From Myxococcales bacterium (GTDB taxonomy: Bacteria > Myxococcota_A > Polyangia > Polyangiales > Ga0077539): a stretch of DNA of 64,000 nt. The notes below the pieces were generated by a model. That model was not told where the DNA came from and searched no databases. It saw nothing but the letters and a program-made list of their open reading frames with translations. A program made the translations under genes and the position numbers. How positions within the stretch are numbered: the stretch's first letter is position 1; each line of letters starts with the position of its first letter. Below, piece by piece: positions 1 to 8,658 of the stretch. Where the stretch lies: the NCBI GenBank assembly GCA_013298625.1, contig JAAFIF010000010.1:83747-147746 (forward strand), written 5' to 3'.

Positions 1-417
1 AACCTCTCCCAAGACAGGCAGCGCGAGCGACCCGATGCGAAGCCCTCCAGCGTACGCGATGCAGGCCGCGATGCTCTGCACGAGCAGCTTACGCTTGGCG
101 CCGACTCCCGAGACGTCGTCGACGAAGCCGAGGACCGCCATCACGACCGCGCCCGCAAGCAGCCCCGCGAGCAGCGAGCCGTGCCGCGCGAGCTCTACCC
201 GCGCAAAGCCGGTCCGAAGCAAGAACAGCGCGGCGAGGGGCGCCATGAACCCGATCACAATGGCCACGCCGCCGAGCCGCGGGACGCGGCGCGTGTGCAC
301 CCTGCGAGCAGTCGGCTCGTCCACGGCGCCCGCGGCGAGCGCGAAGTGGCGCACCAGGGGCGTCAGCGCGGCGGTCACGACCAGCGCCGTCACGAAAGCG
401 ATCGCAATGCTGTACAT
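1..417 (-). CDS. WecA/MraY-family sugar-phosphate transferase, N-terminal part (runs off window)
   Basis: This is the first 139 residues of a polytopic membrane enzyme that transfers a sugar-1-phosphate from a UDP-sugar to undecaprenyl phosphate, the first step in lipid-linked glycan synthesis. The visible part has a hydrophobic N-terminus, then VDEPTARRVHTRRVPRLGG, the usual cytoplasmic loop of the family, two membrane segments and LGFVDDVSGVGAKRKLLVQ, which contains the metal-binding Asp-Asp pair. The ATG at 415-417 is used because an in-frame TAG lies two codons upstream. The 3' end is missing. Family membership is clear; WecA-like (UDP-GlcNAc or similar) is preferred over MraY because the neighbours are polysaccharide genes, but the exact sugar cannot be told. 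Confidence 0.85.
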   Translation of the reverse strand, partial: MYSIAIAFVTALVVTAALTPLVRHFALAAGAVDEPTARRVHTRRVPRLGGVAIVIGFMAPLAALFLLRTGFARVELARHGSLLAGLLAGAVVMAVLGFVDDVSGVGAKRKLLVQSIAACIAYAGGLRIGSLALPVLGEV

Positions 418-574
418 GGCCGTCTACTCGCGCCTCTGATCCCTTTACGTCACCAACACCGCCTGCGCGCGCGATCTCATCGTGGTCCCCGGCTCAGTTG
501 CGCGGGAATTCAGCGCTGTTCACCGATGATCGGCATCGCAGAGCCGCGCTTCGCGACATCGAGCCCGCTTGCCT

Positions 575-1585
575 TTAGAACAAGCGCTTCGACCAGGTGT
601 CCGGGGTCTTCTCGTTCACGATCTCGAGCTCGAGGTGATACTTGAACGGGCGCACGCCGCGGGCTTTGATCCAGTCGATCATCTGCTGCAAGCCCTCTTC
701 GAGCTTGACCTTGGGGTTGTACGCGAGCAGCGATCGAGCCTTGTCCGCCGAGCAATTTGCCAGGTGAACCTCCTGCGGACGACCTTTTGTGTACTTGATC
801 TCGAGAGGAAAGTTCAGAAGCCGCGCGGTCACCACCGCCAGGTCGTTGATCGTAATGAACTCGTCGTCGGGGCCAATGTTGAAGACCTGACGATTGCACT
901 CTGGATCGAACGCCATTTGCTTGAGCGGCGCGACGTCGTCCGAGACGAAGCTGAAGCAGCGCATCTGCGTCCCGTCTCCGTAGATGTACGGCTGCCGCCC
1001 CTGCAGCATCATGTTGATGAAGATGCTGGCGACGTTGCGGTAGGGGTCGTCGTACTTCTGCCGCGGGCCGATGATGTTGTGCGGCACCGCGACGACCCAC
1101 TCCATCCCGTGGGTGTCCGCGAGGTTCTGCAGCAGCAGCTCGGACATGTACTTGCCGATGCCGTACGGGTCCTGCGGCTTGGGCGTGAGGTCCTCGGTGA
1201 AGGGGATCTTGTTGGTCCCGTAGCGCGCCATCGACGAGCACATCACGAAGCGGCGGCACTTGTTTGCCACGGCGGCAGAGATCATCGCAGTGGAGGCCGT
1301 CACGATGTTCTGCGTGATCATGTGCGGCGAGAACACGCTCAGGCCTTCGTACGCCGTCGCCGCGCAGTGGTAGACGATGTCGACGCCCTTCAGGTGCTCT
1401 TTGAGCCACGCGAAGTCGTTGCAGTCGACCTGATGAAACTCGACGCCGGCCGGGACGTTGTCCATGTAGCCGCCGATCATGTTGTCGATCCCGATGACCT
1501 CGTGCCCGTCCGCGAGAAACGCGTCCGCGAGGTGACTGCCGAGAAAGCCCGCGACGCCTGAGATGAAAATGCGCTGCTTCTGCAC
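575..1585 (-). CDS. NAD-dependent sugar epimerase/dehydratase (extended SDR)
   Basis: A 336-residue extended short-chain dehydrogenase acting on nucleotide sugars. The N-terminal Rossmann motif GVAGFLG (residues 10-16) binds NAD, and the catalytic set is Ser118 with Tyr141-x3-Lys145 (YGIGK). The family includes UDP-glucose 4-epimerases, UDP-glucuronate epimerases and dTDP-glucose dehydratases; I cannot fix the substrate. The start is a GTG preceded at 7 bases by a perfect GGAGG; the longer frame from 1648 would add 21 residues without similarity. It lies between the initiating transferase and the WlbA-like oxidoreductase, all on the minus strand, so it probably supplies a sugar donor for the same glycan. 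Confidence 0.85.
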   Translation of the reverse strand: MQKQRIFISGVAGFLGSHLADAFLADGHEVIGIDNMIGGYMDNVPAGVEFHQVDCNDFAWLKEHLKGVDIVYHCAATAYEGLSVFSPHMITQNIVTASTAMISAAVANKCRRFVMCSSMARYGTNKIPFTEDLTPKPQDPYGIGKYMSELLLQNLADTHGMEWVVAVPHNIIGPRQKYDDPYRNVASIFINMMLQGRQPYIYGDGTQMRCFSFVSDDVAPLKQMAFDPECNRQVFNIGPDDEFITINDLAVVTARLLNFPLEIKYTKGRPQEVHLANCSADKARSLLAYNPKVKLEEGLQQMIDWIKARGVRPFKYHLELEIVNEKTPDTWSKRLF

Positions 1586-1592
1586 GAAGATG

Positions 1593-1597
1593 CCTCC
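1593..1597 (-). promoter_or_regulatory. Shine-Dalgarno of the sugar epimerase gene
   Basis: GGAGG on the minus strand, 7 bases before a GTG. It decides the GTG start at 1585 over the upstream in-frame start at 1648. Confidence 0.7.
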
Positions 1598-1663
1598 GAA
1601 GAACGAACCGTCGCAACGTTGGTGGCGCGAGCGCCGACCGGGATTCAACCGCGCGCGCCGAGC

Positions 1664-2614
1664 TCAGCCGCGCAGCTTGGGGTGAGCGTCAGCGCCCGGC
1701 GCCTCGATCGCGGCCGACCGCATCTTGTACGCGAGCTCGATCGACGGACGGACGTCGTCCAGCCCGAAGCCCTTGCCGTCGAGCACGCCCTTGTAAACAA
1801 CGGTGTGCAGGTCCGTGAAGCCCTCGGAGAACTCGATCTCGGTCCCGTCCACGGTGATCGATCGAAACGTCGCGCGACCGCCAGGCTCTGGCACAAACGG
1901 AAGATCCGCCGAGTCCACGGACAAGAACCACTTCACGTTGGCGCGCTCGAGCGCGATCTGCCCCGCCATCTTGCGCGACTGCGACAAGTGCACGCTCTGC
2001 GACTGCACGCCGCCGAAGAGCCACACGAGCAGGTCGAAGAAGTGAATTCCAATGTTCGTCGGAATGCCTCCCGACTTGTCCGGAGAGCCCTTCCACGACA
2101 CGTCGTACCAGCTGCCTCGCGAGGTGATGTACGTGAGCACCACGTCGTGGGGTTTCGTGAGGCGCTCGGCGAGCAGCTTCTCGCGCAGCTCGATGAGCTT
2201 CGGGTGCACGCGAAGCTGCAGCACCGTGTAGATCCTGTGCCCCGTCTCTTCTTCGAGCTCGCGGAGGGGATCGATGTTCCACGGGTTGATCACCAGGGGC
2301 TTCTCGCAGATCACGTCGGCGCCCACGCGCAGCCCGAGGCGACAGTGCGCGTCGTGCAGGTAGTTCGGCGAGCACACCGTCAGGTACTGCACTCGGTCCG
2401 ACTCGGGACCGCGCCGGAGCTTCTCGAGGTAGCGATCGAAGCGCTCCACCTCCGTGAAGAACCGCACTCCGAACGAGTACTGGTCGAGGATTCCCACGGA
2501 GTCCTTCGGGTCCACCGCGGCCACCAACCGGTTGCCCGTGTCGCGAATTGCCCGCAAATGTCTGGGGGCGATGTAGCCACCCACGCCCGTGATAGCGAAG
2601 TTCTTCTGTGTCAT
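1664..2614 (-). CDS. wlbA: Gfo/Idh/MocA oxidoreductase, WlbA/WbpB-like UDP-GlcNAcA 3-dehydrogenase
   Basis: A 316-residue NAD-dependent oxidoreductase. It has an N-terminal Rossmann fold starting ITGVGGYIAPRHL, the family EKP motif at residues 104-106, and the stretch GSWYDVSWKGSPDKSGG followed by NIGIHFFDLLVWLFG, which is characteristic of WlbA/WbpB enzymes. Those enzymes oxidise the 3-hydroxyl of UDP-N-acetylglucosaminuronic acid so that a DegT-type aminotransferase can install an amino group. The matching aminotransferase candidate lies at 29819-30937, far away in this window, not adjacent. The gene is transcribed away from the glycosyltransferase at 2751 and they share a promoter region. 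Length matches the family. Confidence 0.85.
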   Translation of the reverse strand: MTQKNFAITGVGGYIAPRHLRAIRDTGNRLVAAVDPKDSVGILDQYSFGVRFFTEVERFDRYLEKLRRGPESDRVQYLTVCSPNYLHDAHCRLGLRVGADVICEKPLVINPWNIDPLRELEEETGHRIYTVLQLRVHPKLIELREKLLAERLTKPHDVVLTYITSRGSWYDVSWKGSPDKSGGIPTNIGIHFFDLLVWLFGGVQSQSVHLSQSRKMAGQIALERANVKWFLSVDSADLPFVPEPGGRATFRSITVDGTEIEFSEGFTDLHTVVYKGVLDGKGFGLDDVRPSIELAYKMRSAAIEAPGADAHPKLRG

Positions 2615-2750
2615 CGGTCGAGAAAGCGCTTCAATTGCGCCGTTGAGAGAGGCGCGGACCCTATCACGCTTTCGCCTCCGCGCTATCAGCCTCGACGACC
2701 GCGCCCTGTTGGCCGTTGCGCGCTCCGCCCGCGCATGCCATCACCGCGCC
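2615..2750. promoter_or_regulatory. Divergent intergenic region between wlbA-like gene and glycosyltransferase
   Basis: About 136 bases separate the two divergent starts and must hold both promoters. I see no clear -35/-10 boxes or repeats. The size depends on the GTG start chosen for the glycosyltransferase. Confidence 0.35.
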
Positions 2751-4016
2751 GTGCAACGGTCTTCGCCGCAGTCTCGTCGGCCCCGCCGCGTTGTGTACAT
2801 CTCGTACGACGGCATGAGCGACGCGCTCGGCGCCAGCCAGGTCCTGCCGTACGTCGAAGGCCTCGCCCGACGCGGACACCAGTTCGAGCTCGTGTCCTTC
2901 GAAAAACCAGGAAACCGCCTGGCCTTTCGCGAGCAGCTCTCGCCCGGCGTCCGATGGACCGCCCTGCGCTACCACCGCACGCCCACCGTCCCCGCCACCG
3001 CTTTCGACATGGCGCAAGGCGCGCTCACAGCCACGCTCAACGCCCTCGCCGTACGCGCGGATTTCATTCACACGCGCTCGTACGTCTCGGCCACCCTCGC
3101 CCTGCCGCTCGTGCTCGCCGCGCGCCGCCCGCTGCTCTTCGACACCCGCGGCTTGTGGCCTGAAGAGCGCGTCGACGGCAACCTCTGGTCGCGCGAAGGA
3201 AGCATCTACAAGAGCGCAGTGCGCGTCGAGCAAACGCTCTTCGCCCGCGCAGACGCCGTCACCGTCCTCACCAACAACGTCAAAGACTACCTTCGCAACG
3301 AGTACCCGCACCGAGCCGCCTTGCGCGCGCCGATCACCGTGATCCCCACGTGCGCAGACCTCGATTTGTTTCACCCCGAAGGCCCCGCTGACGAAGAGGT
3401 CGCGCCCCTCGTCGGCGCGGCAAAGACCCTCGCGTACGTCGGCTCCATCGGGACCTGGTACATGGCCGAAGAGATGGCCCGCTTCTACCTCGCGTGGCGC
3501 AACGCGGTCGCGCCGAGCCCCGCGCGGTTTCTCGTCGTCACCCGCGATGACCCCGCGCCGATGCGCGCTGTGCTCGCCGCGCACGGCGTCGAGCACGAGC
3601 TCGTCCACCGCGCAGCGCAGCGCGAGCGCGTCGCGAAGCTCCTGCGTTGCTCGACCGCCGCGCTCTCGTTTGTGCGAGAGAGCTTGTCGAAGCGGGCGAG
3701 CGCCCCGACGAAAATCGGCGAATACCTCGGCTGCGGCGTTCCCGTGGTCGGATCCGCGATCGGCGACGCCAGGCTCGTGCTCGCCGAGCCGGGCGCAGGT
3801 CTGCTCATCGAGCAGTTCGACGACGCTTCGCTCGCCCGCGCAGCACAGCAACTCGCCGCCCTCAGCGCAGCGCCCGATCGCGTCGCCCGCACCCGCGCAG
3901 CGGCCGAACGTTGGTTCTCTCTCGAGCGCGCCGTCGACGCGTACGACGAGCTGTACACCGCGATGCCCGCGCACCACGGAGCGCCCGTAGCCCGCAGAGA
4001 TCGCGGCTGGCCGTAA
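2751..4016 (+). CDS. Glycosyltransferase (GT4-like, GT-B fold)
   Basis: A protein of about 421 residues resembling family 4 glycosyltransferases. The N-terminal half begins RRVVYISYDGMSDALGASQ, the usual beginning of a GT-B acceptor domain that ends in a Gly/Ala-rich donor search loop. The C-terminal half has APTKIGEYLGCGVPVVGS, the conserved donor-binding segment with its Lys-x-x-Glu. It should add a sugar to a lipid-linked or nascent glycan in the cytoplasm. The GTG at 2751 is preferred: the frame is open back to 2589, but that would overlap the divergent wlbA-like start and add residues unlike the family. The exact start is uncertain. The next gene begins 3 bases after the stop. Confidence 0.8.
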   Translation: MQRSSPQSRRPRRVVYISYDGMSDALGASQVLPYVEGLARRGHQFELVSFEKPGNRLAFREQLSPGVRWTALRYHRTPTVPATAFDMAQGALTATLNALAVRADFIHTRSYVSATLALPLVLAARRPLLFDTRGLWPEERVDGNLWSREGSIYKSAVRVEQTLFARADAVTVLTNNVKDYLRNEYPHRAALRAPITVIPTCADLDLFHPEGPADEEVAPLVGAAKTLAYVGSIGTWYMAEEMARFYLAWRNAVAPSPARFLVVTRDDPAPMRAVLAAHGVEHELVHRAAQRERVAKLLRCSTAALSFVRESLSKRASAPTKIGEYLGCGVPVVGSAIGDARLVLAEPGAGLLIEQFDDASLARAAQQLAALSAAPDRVARTRAAAERWFSLERAVDAYDELYTAMPAHHGAPVARRDRGWP

Positions 4017-4019
4017 GGC

Positions 4020-4811
4020 ATGTTCTTCGCGCTGTCCAAGCTCATCGACGCGCTCTTGAGCCCTCTGTGGTGGGCGCTGCTGCTCGGCGCGTTCGGGCTG
4101 CGTTGGCGAGGCAAAGAGCCGGGCAGAGTCCGCAAGTGGGCCGCGCGATCGGGCGTCGCGGCGCTGGTCTTGTTCTCGCTCGGCCACGTCTCGTTCGCCC
4201 TGCTGCGATCACTCGAAGCCACGTCCATGACGACCCTGCGCGACGACGACGCCCCCTTCGACGCCGTCGTCGTGCTCGGAGGAATCGTCGACGAGCACGC
4301 CATGCGCTCGTCCAGCGACCCACCGTCGCTCAACGACAACGTCGAGCGCGTGCTCGAAGCCGTGCGTCTCGTGCGACGAGGCCGGGCGAGAAACGTCCTC
4401 ATCGCAGCAGGGTCGCTCGCGCCATCGCCTTCGCGCCCCGTCGAAGCGCACGTGCTGCGCGCGATGCTCCGCGAGTGGGGGGTCGACGATCAGCGCGTCG
4501 CCATCGATGACCGCTCGCGCAACACCCGCGAAAACGCGGTCGAATCGGCGCGCATCGCCCGAGAGCGAGGATGGAGCAGGCTCGTCGTCGTCACCAGCGC
4601 GTTTCATGGACGCAGAGCGCGAGGCTGCTTTCGAGCGGTCGGCCTCGACCCGCGCTGGTTGATCGCCGATCGGCGAGCGCCGGTCCACGCGCGGTGGACG
4701 TCGGCGGACGGGTGGATTCCACGAGCGAAAAACCTGGCTCTCAGCGAGATGGTGCTCCGCGAGATGGCCGGCTGGTGGATCTACCGAGCGCAGGGCTACG
4801 CCCGTCCCTGA
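4020..4811 (+). CDS. YdcF/ElyC-type DUF218 membrane protein
   Basis: A 263-residue protein with two N-terminal membrane segments (about residues 14-30 and 42-62) and a DUF218 domain. The domain shows FDAVVVLGGIVDEH, a central Asn-Thr-x-Glu-Asn-Ala segment (RNTRENAVESA) and VVTSAFHGRRA, matching YdcF, SanA and ElyC. ElyC affects use of undecaprenyl phosphate in the envelope; the biochemical role of the family is poorly known. It starts 3 bases after the glycosyltransferase stop, so the two genes form an operon. Its 3' end overlaps the convergent ABC transporter gene by 16 bases, so no terminator sits between them. Confidence 0.8.
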   Translation: MFFALSKLIDALLSPLWWALLLGAFGLRWRGKEPGRVRKWAARSGVAALVLFSLGHVSFALLRSLEATSMTTLRDDDAPFDAVVVLGGIVDEHAMRSSSDPPSLNDNVERVLEAVRLVRRGRARNVLIAAGSLAPSPSRPVEAHVLRAMLREWGVDDQRVAIDDRSRNTRENAVESARIARERGWSRLVVVTSAFHGRRARGCFRAVGLDPRWLIADRRAPVHARWTSADGWIPRAKNLALSEMVLREMAGWWIYRAQGYARP

Positions 4812-6379
4812 TCGCCCTCGCGGTCGCTCACGCGCGCGATCGCCCCCTCCTCGATCACCATGTGCGTCGCGCACACCGCGCGCAGATCGTCGCGGTGCGA
4901 GATCACGATGACGCTGCGTTGGAGGCTCTCTTCTCGCAGCACACGCACGAGCGTCGCGCGTCCGTCGGCGTCGAGCCACGCGTCCGGCTCGTCGAGCACG
5001 AGCACCATCGGAGCGAACAGCAGCGCGCGCGCGATCCCGACGCGGTGTCGCTGCCCCCGAGAGAGGGCAGACACCGAGCGATCGAGCTCGATCTGCAAGC
5101 CGACGCGAGCGAGCGCCGCGAGCATCGACGCGTCATCGCGCTCAGGGACGAGCAGCGCCATGTTTTCACGCACGGTCAGCGCGGCGACCATCACGGGCTC
5201 TTGCGGAACGAACAGCACTTGCTCTCGCAGCGCACGCGCGCAAGCGACGGAGCGTTCGGCGCACACAAACTCGAGACGCCCCGCTGCGGTCGGCCCGACG
5301 CCGGCGATCGCTGCGGCGAGCGAGCTCTTTCCTGCGCCGTTGGGTCCGGAGATGAGCAGCACGCCGCGGAGCGAGATGGTGCGCGCGGGCTCGGAGAGCG
5401 CGCACACGTCGCCGTAGGACAGAGAGAGAGCGTCGAGGCGCAGCGCCTCGGGGACCGACGGCAACGACTCGCTCGGCAGCGGGTCAGGACCGCAGTCCGA
5501 GAGGATAGCGTCGAGCCTCCGCAGCTCGGCCACGGTGATCCAGCTATCGCTTGTCGCCCTGATTGCCGCGTAGCTCGCAGAGAGCAACGCCGCGCCCACC
5601 ACCGCGACAGCGACCTCGTGAGAAAGCGCCCGACGCGCCATCGCCACAGCACCAGGAACAACCACAACCGTACCCGTCACCGCCGCCGCGATGATGAGCA
5701 CCCTCGACAGGTCGCGACGCAGCTCGAAGCCGTTGTCCTTGGCGCTCCACGCGTTCACCGCCGTGCGTACGCGTGAGAGGTAGCGTTCGTGCGCGATCCG
5801 CCCGCGGATCTCGATGCCGCCGCGCAGCGCCGCAGACAGCCAAACAGCCGCGTGCTGCCGCGCGTCGAGCGCCGCTGTCGCGCGGCTCGCGAGCGCACGG
5901 CTCGACGCGAGCACGGCGATCGCAACGGCGCCGAGCAGAGCGAGCATCGCCACCGCGCCGCGAACACCGACGACCCGTGCGATGAACTGCAGACAAAACA
6001 GCGCCGTGACGACCGTCGCCACCAACGCGGGGATCGTCGTCGAGACCGCGAACTCCGCGATGTGCGCGCTCCAGAACGCCGCGGCGGCGTCGGCCTCCGA
6101 CAGCGACGGTTGCGGACGCTGAAGCGCGCGCTGCGCGGAGCGGACGAGCGCAGCCTCGCGGAGCCGCTGCCGCAGCGACTGCGACAGCACCACGCGCACC
6201 GGCGCGAGGGCCACGCCGATCGCGAGCGCGACCCACGGAGGGGCAGACAGCACGAAGGCGAGCGGAGTCTGAATCCACCACGCGGTATGCACCAGCACGA
6301 CGAGCGCGAGCCACACCGGCGCCGTGCCGATGAGCGTCGGGATCAGCGAGAGCCCCGCGTAGCGCGTCGCGTGGCTCAT
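4796..6379 (-). CDS. ABC exporter, fused membrane and ATP-binding domains (RiPP cluster)
   Basis: A 527-residue ABC half-transporter. The first 290 residues are hydrophobic with about six membrane segments. The nucleotide-binding domain follows, with Walker A GPNGAGKSS (from residue 345), Q-loop VPQEP, signature LSRGQ (439-443), Walker B MVLVLDEPDAW and H-loop ISHRDD. Such homodimeric exporters move peptides or lipids out of the cell; as the last gene of the precursor operon it is the likely exporter of the modified peptide, possibly giving self-resistance. No C39 peptidase domain is fused, in keeping with a separate leader protease (B2). The ATG overlaps the stop of the upstream kinase-like gene (ATGA). 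The membrane half is divergent, so substrate is inferred only from context. Confidence 0.85.
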   Translation of the reverse strand: MSHATRYAGLSLIPTLIGTAPVWLALVVLVHTAWWIQTPLAFVLSAPPWVALAIGVALAPVRVVLSQSLRQRLREAALVRSAQRALQRPQPSLSEADAAAAFWSAHIAEFAVSTTIPALVATVVTALFCLQFIARVVGVRGAVAMLALLGAVAIAVLASSRALASRATAALDARQHAAVWLSAALRGGIEIRGRIAHERYLSRVRTAVNAWSAKDNGFELRRDLSRVLIIAAAVTGTVVVVPGAVAMARRALSHEVAVAVVGAALLSASYAAIRATSDSWITVAELRRLDAILSDCGPDPLPSESLPSVPEALRLDALSLSYGDVCALSEPARTISLRGVLLISGPNGAGKSSLAAAIAGVGPTAAGRLEFVCAERSVACARALREQVLFVPQEPVMVAALTVRENMALLVPERDDASMLAALARVGLQIELDRSVSALSRGQRHRVGIARALLFAPMVLVLDEPDAWLDADGRATLVRVLREESLQRSVIVISHRDDLRAVCATHMVIEEGAIARVSDREGDQGRA

Positions 6380-7356
6380 GCGTTGACCGCGCTTCGAATC
6401 ATCGCGACGACCTCGCGCGGCGCGATGAGCGCGTCTCGGCCCAGCGCGACAGAGAACGCGGAAGCCCCGTTGGCGAGCGAGGCGAGGATGGCGAGGTTTT
6501 CATTGCGAAATCGCACGCCATCGACCAACGCGAGCGCGCTCGACTCGATGAGGGCGCCGAGCGCGTGCGCTGCGTTGACGCGCGTGACTTGCGTGCGATC
6601 GGCGCGCGCAACGGTCGGCAGAAGGATCACCGCAGCCCCGTCGCCTTGCGCGATGAAGCGCCCGCCGAAAGCGCGCTGAGGGTCGAGCGCGAGCTTTCCG
6701 CCGATACCGTCGGCGCGCTCGGAGAGAGAGAGCAGCGCGGGCATCGCCGACGCGGTCGCGAGCGCGACATGAAAGATCCTCGGGTAGGCCCGAACGACCG
6801 CTGTCGCGCCATGCTCGCGCGCGAGCAGCACGCGATCGTCGCCGAGGTATCGCGCGGAGTCCGAGAGAAACGCTAGCGCGAGCGAGCTCTTTCCCGAGCC
6901 AGAGTTTCCCACGATGAGCCACGTCGCACGCTCGTCGCACACCGCGGCAGCGTGCAGCTCGAACAGCCCCCACTCGCGCAACGCGAGGCACAACGACGCG
7001 TGACACAGACCGCTCGTCGTCGCAGCAAACGCGCCGTCCCGAACGCGACGAAGCGTGATCTCTACGCGCCGCGCGTCGACGTCGATCACCGCCTGCGAGC
7101 GCCCGTCGCACAGCGCGTAGCCGCGCGGTCCGACGTAGCCTTGCATCACGCCGAAGAAGAAGCGCGGCTGCCACTGCGGGGCCGAGAGGTCCTCACGACC
7201 GCCGCCCTCGGACACCGTCACGCGCAGGGCAGCAGGCTCGTCGCCAGCCGCATCGAAGTGCGCGAGCAGCGGCGCCAGCGCTGACTCGTCCGAAAGCGCG
7301 TCGAGAGCAATCGCGACCCCGTGCATCCGCACGCGCAGCGCGGTCATCGGGCTCAC
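6376..7356 (-). CDS. HPr-kinase-like P-loop protein (RiPP cluster)
   Basis: About 326 residues. A P-loop GNSGSGKSS at residues 150-158 sits just after LFELHAAAV; this arrangement is that of the HPr kinase/PEPCK-like family found in lasso peptide clusters, where PadeK of the paeninodin cluster phosphorylates a serine at the precursor C-terminus. After the P-loop comes YLGDDRVLL, resembling the GDD segment of such kinases. The GTG start overlaps the radical SAM stop as GTGA; an ATG three codons later is the alternative. In this operon it may phosphorylate Ser or Thr of the peptide core. It could also have another small-molecule or protein target. The fold assignment is good, the substrate is inference. 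Confidence 0.75.
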   Translation of the reverse strand: MSPMTALRVRMHGVAIALDALSDESALAPLLAHFDAAGDEPAALRVTVSEGGGREDLSAPQWQPRFFFGVMQGYVGPRGYALCDGRSQAVIDVDARRVEITLRRVRDGAFAATTSGLCHASLCLALREWGLFELHAAAVCDERATWLIVGNSGSGKSSLALAFLSDSARYLGDDRVLLAREHGATAVVRAYPRIFHVALATASAMPALLSLSERADGIGGKLALDPQRAFGGRFIAQGDGAAVILLPTVARADRTQVTRVNAAHALGALIESSALALVDGVRFRNENLAILASLANGASAFSVALGRDALIAPREVVAMIRSAVNA

Positions 7357-8408
7357 GACACGATGGGCAGGGACTTCTTCCACGCGCCGCGCCAGCGATC
7401 ACGGACCGCCGCCGGCCCGCCGACGCCATCGGCGGTCCAGTGCGGCTTGCCGAAGTCCTTGAGGCAATAGTTGCAGGGAAACAGGTCCCATTCGTCGTCG
7501 AGCGCGCCTTCGTCCGCGCGCTGGAGCTTGCGATCCTGCGCGTCGTGGATGATCTCGAGCAGCCGTCGGTGCGCCTTGGGCAGCGTTGTTTGCTCGAGAT
7601 TTCCCCCGCGGTCTGCGCTCGCGCCGTCCTCCATCGGGACGCCCGCGTGCTGACAACAGAGCACCAGGTTGCCCTCGACGTCGATGTGCAGCTGTTGCTG
7701 CGCGAACGCCTCGCACGTGTAGATCGGCTGCGCGTGAAAATAGCCCTCGGGACGGGAGACTCCCAACCGCAGCGTCTCGATCAAGCGCGCGACGCGGTCC
7801 ATGACCGCTCTCCACTCGAGCGCCGAGAGGTAGAGATCTCTGTCGAGGTGCGTTCCCGTTGGTTGAACCATGGAGAACGAGAGCCGCGAGGCCCCGAGCT
7901 GGCTGGCCAGCAGGCCCATCGCCTCGATCTGGTGCTCGTTCTTTCGGTGCACAGCGCACTGCAGGACGAAGGGCAACCCGTGCGCAGTGCAGAGCGTCAC
8001 GGCCTTCATCACGGCCATGAAGCTGCCGGCGCCGCGGATCTCGTCGTGCGTACGCTCGTCAGCGCCGTCGAGGCTCAGGGTCACCGACGTCATCGCCGCA
8101 CGACGCGCGGGCTTCTCGCGAAACCGATCGAACAGCCACTGCATGTTGTGGCCGTTCGAAACCATGTGCCACGTGTAGCCGAGCTCGACGGCGAGGTCGA
8201 TGACCGCCGCGAAGTCCGGGTGCAGCGTCGGCTCACCGCCGGTAAACGCCGTGTGCGTCGCGCGGTAGACGCGCTTGCCGTCGAGCAGCGCGCGGCGAAC
8301 GACCTCGATCGAGAGGTCTTTGGGCTTGAGCGCCGGGTCTCGCAGGCAGTGCTGGCAATCGAGCTGACAGCGGTCCGTGAGATGAAATGTGACCCACTCG
8401 ACGGCCAT
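7353..8408 (-). CDS. Radical SAM peptide-modifying enzyme with Cys-rich C-terminus (RiPP cluster)
   Basis: A 351-residue radical SAM enzyme. The cluster-binding motif CQLDCQHC gives Cys14, Cys18 and Cys21, followed by TAFTGGEPTLHPDF, the SAM-binding GGEP. The C-terminal third has further cysteines (YTCEAF, LVLCCQHAG, FPCNYC), suggesting a SPASM or twitch-type domain with one or more extra Fe-S clusters, as in RiPP maturases that make thioether, C-C or epimerised residues. It starts 28 bases after the precursor stop and overlaps the kinase-like gene, so it is almost certainly the core-modifying enzyme. A role in a non-peptide reaction cannot be ruled out. The reaction type cannot be predicted from sequence alone. 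Confidence 0.85.
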   Translation of the reverse strand: MAVEWVTFHLTDRCQLDCQHCLRDPALKPKDLSIEVVRRALLDGKRVYRATHTAFTGGEPTLHPDFAAVIDLAVELGYTWHMVSNGHNMQWLFDRFREKPARRAAMTSVTLSLDGADERTHDEIRGAGSFMAVMKAVTLCTAHGLPFVLQCAVHRKNEHQIEAMGLLASQLGASRLSFSMVQPTGTHLDRDLYLSALEWRAVMDRVARLIETLRLGVSRPEGYFHAQPIYTCEAFAQQQLHIDVEGNLVLCCQHAGVPMEDGASADRGGNLEQTTLPKAHRRLLEIIHDAQDRKLQRADEGALDDEWDLFPCNYCLKDFGKPHWTADGVGGPAAVRDRWRGAWKKSLPIVS

Positions 8409-8436
8409 GGCTGCGCTTCGATCTCTCGTCGAACCG

Positions 8437-8607
8437 TCAGTTCATCATGCTGATGACGCCGACGCTGGTCGCGCCCATGCCCGAGAGCAAGGTGACGCGC
8501 GCGACGGGCTGACGCTTCTCGATGCGCGGAGGAGAGTAGGGGCGCCGCGCCTTGCTTTCGGTTTGAGCAACGTCGCGATCCGTCTGGTCCAATTCGTTCT
8601 TCTTCAT
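8437..8607 (-). CDS. Candidate RiPP precursor peptide with lasso-type leader
   Basis: A 56-residue peptide read on the minus strand, too short for routine gene calls. Numbering from a core starting at Leu41, the leader has Tyr -17, Pro -14, Ile -12 and Thr -2, the spacing of lasso leaders recognised by B1 (PqqD-like) proteins (in those, Tyr, Pro, Leu, Thr). The leader start is charged (MKKNELDQTD), the putative core is LSGMGATSVGVISMMN. The core has no Asp or Glu at positions 7-9 and does not start with Gly, Ala, Ser or Cys, so a lasso macrolactam is not expected. It lies 51 bases after the lipoprotein gene and 28 before the radical SAM gene. Ser42, Thr47, Ser48 and Ser53 could be modified. 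Confidence 0.75.
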   Translation of the reverse strand: MKKNELDQTDRDVAQTESKARRPYSPPRIEKRQPVARVTLLSGMGATSVGVISMMN

Positions 8608-8658
8608 GGTCTCTGTTCGTACCTGCGATGGTGTTACCAGTGAGATGCGCGAGGCACC

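Noticed and set aside
1619..3163. 514-codon plus-strand frame overlapping the WlbA-like gene
   Set aside because: Antisense to a strongly conserved oxidoreductase and out of frame with the glycosyltransferase.
8437..8607. Reading the 56-residue peptide as a classical lasso peptide precursor
   Set aside because: The leader fits, but the core has no Asp/Glu at positions 7-9, begins with Leu, and no asparagine-synthetase-like cyclase gene is present in the window.
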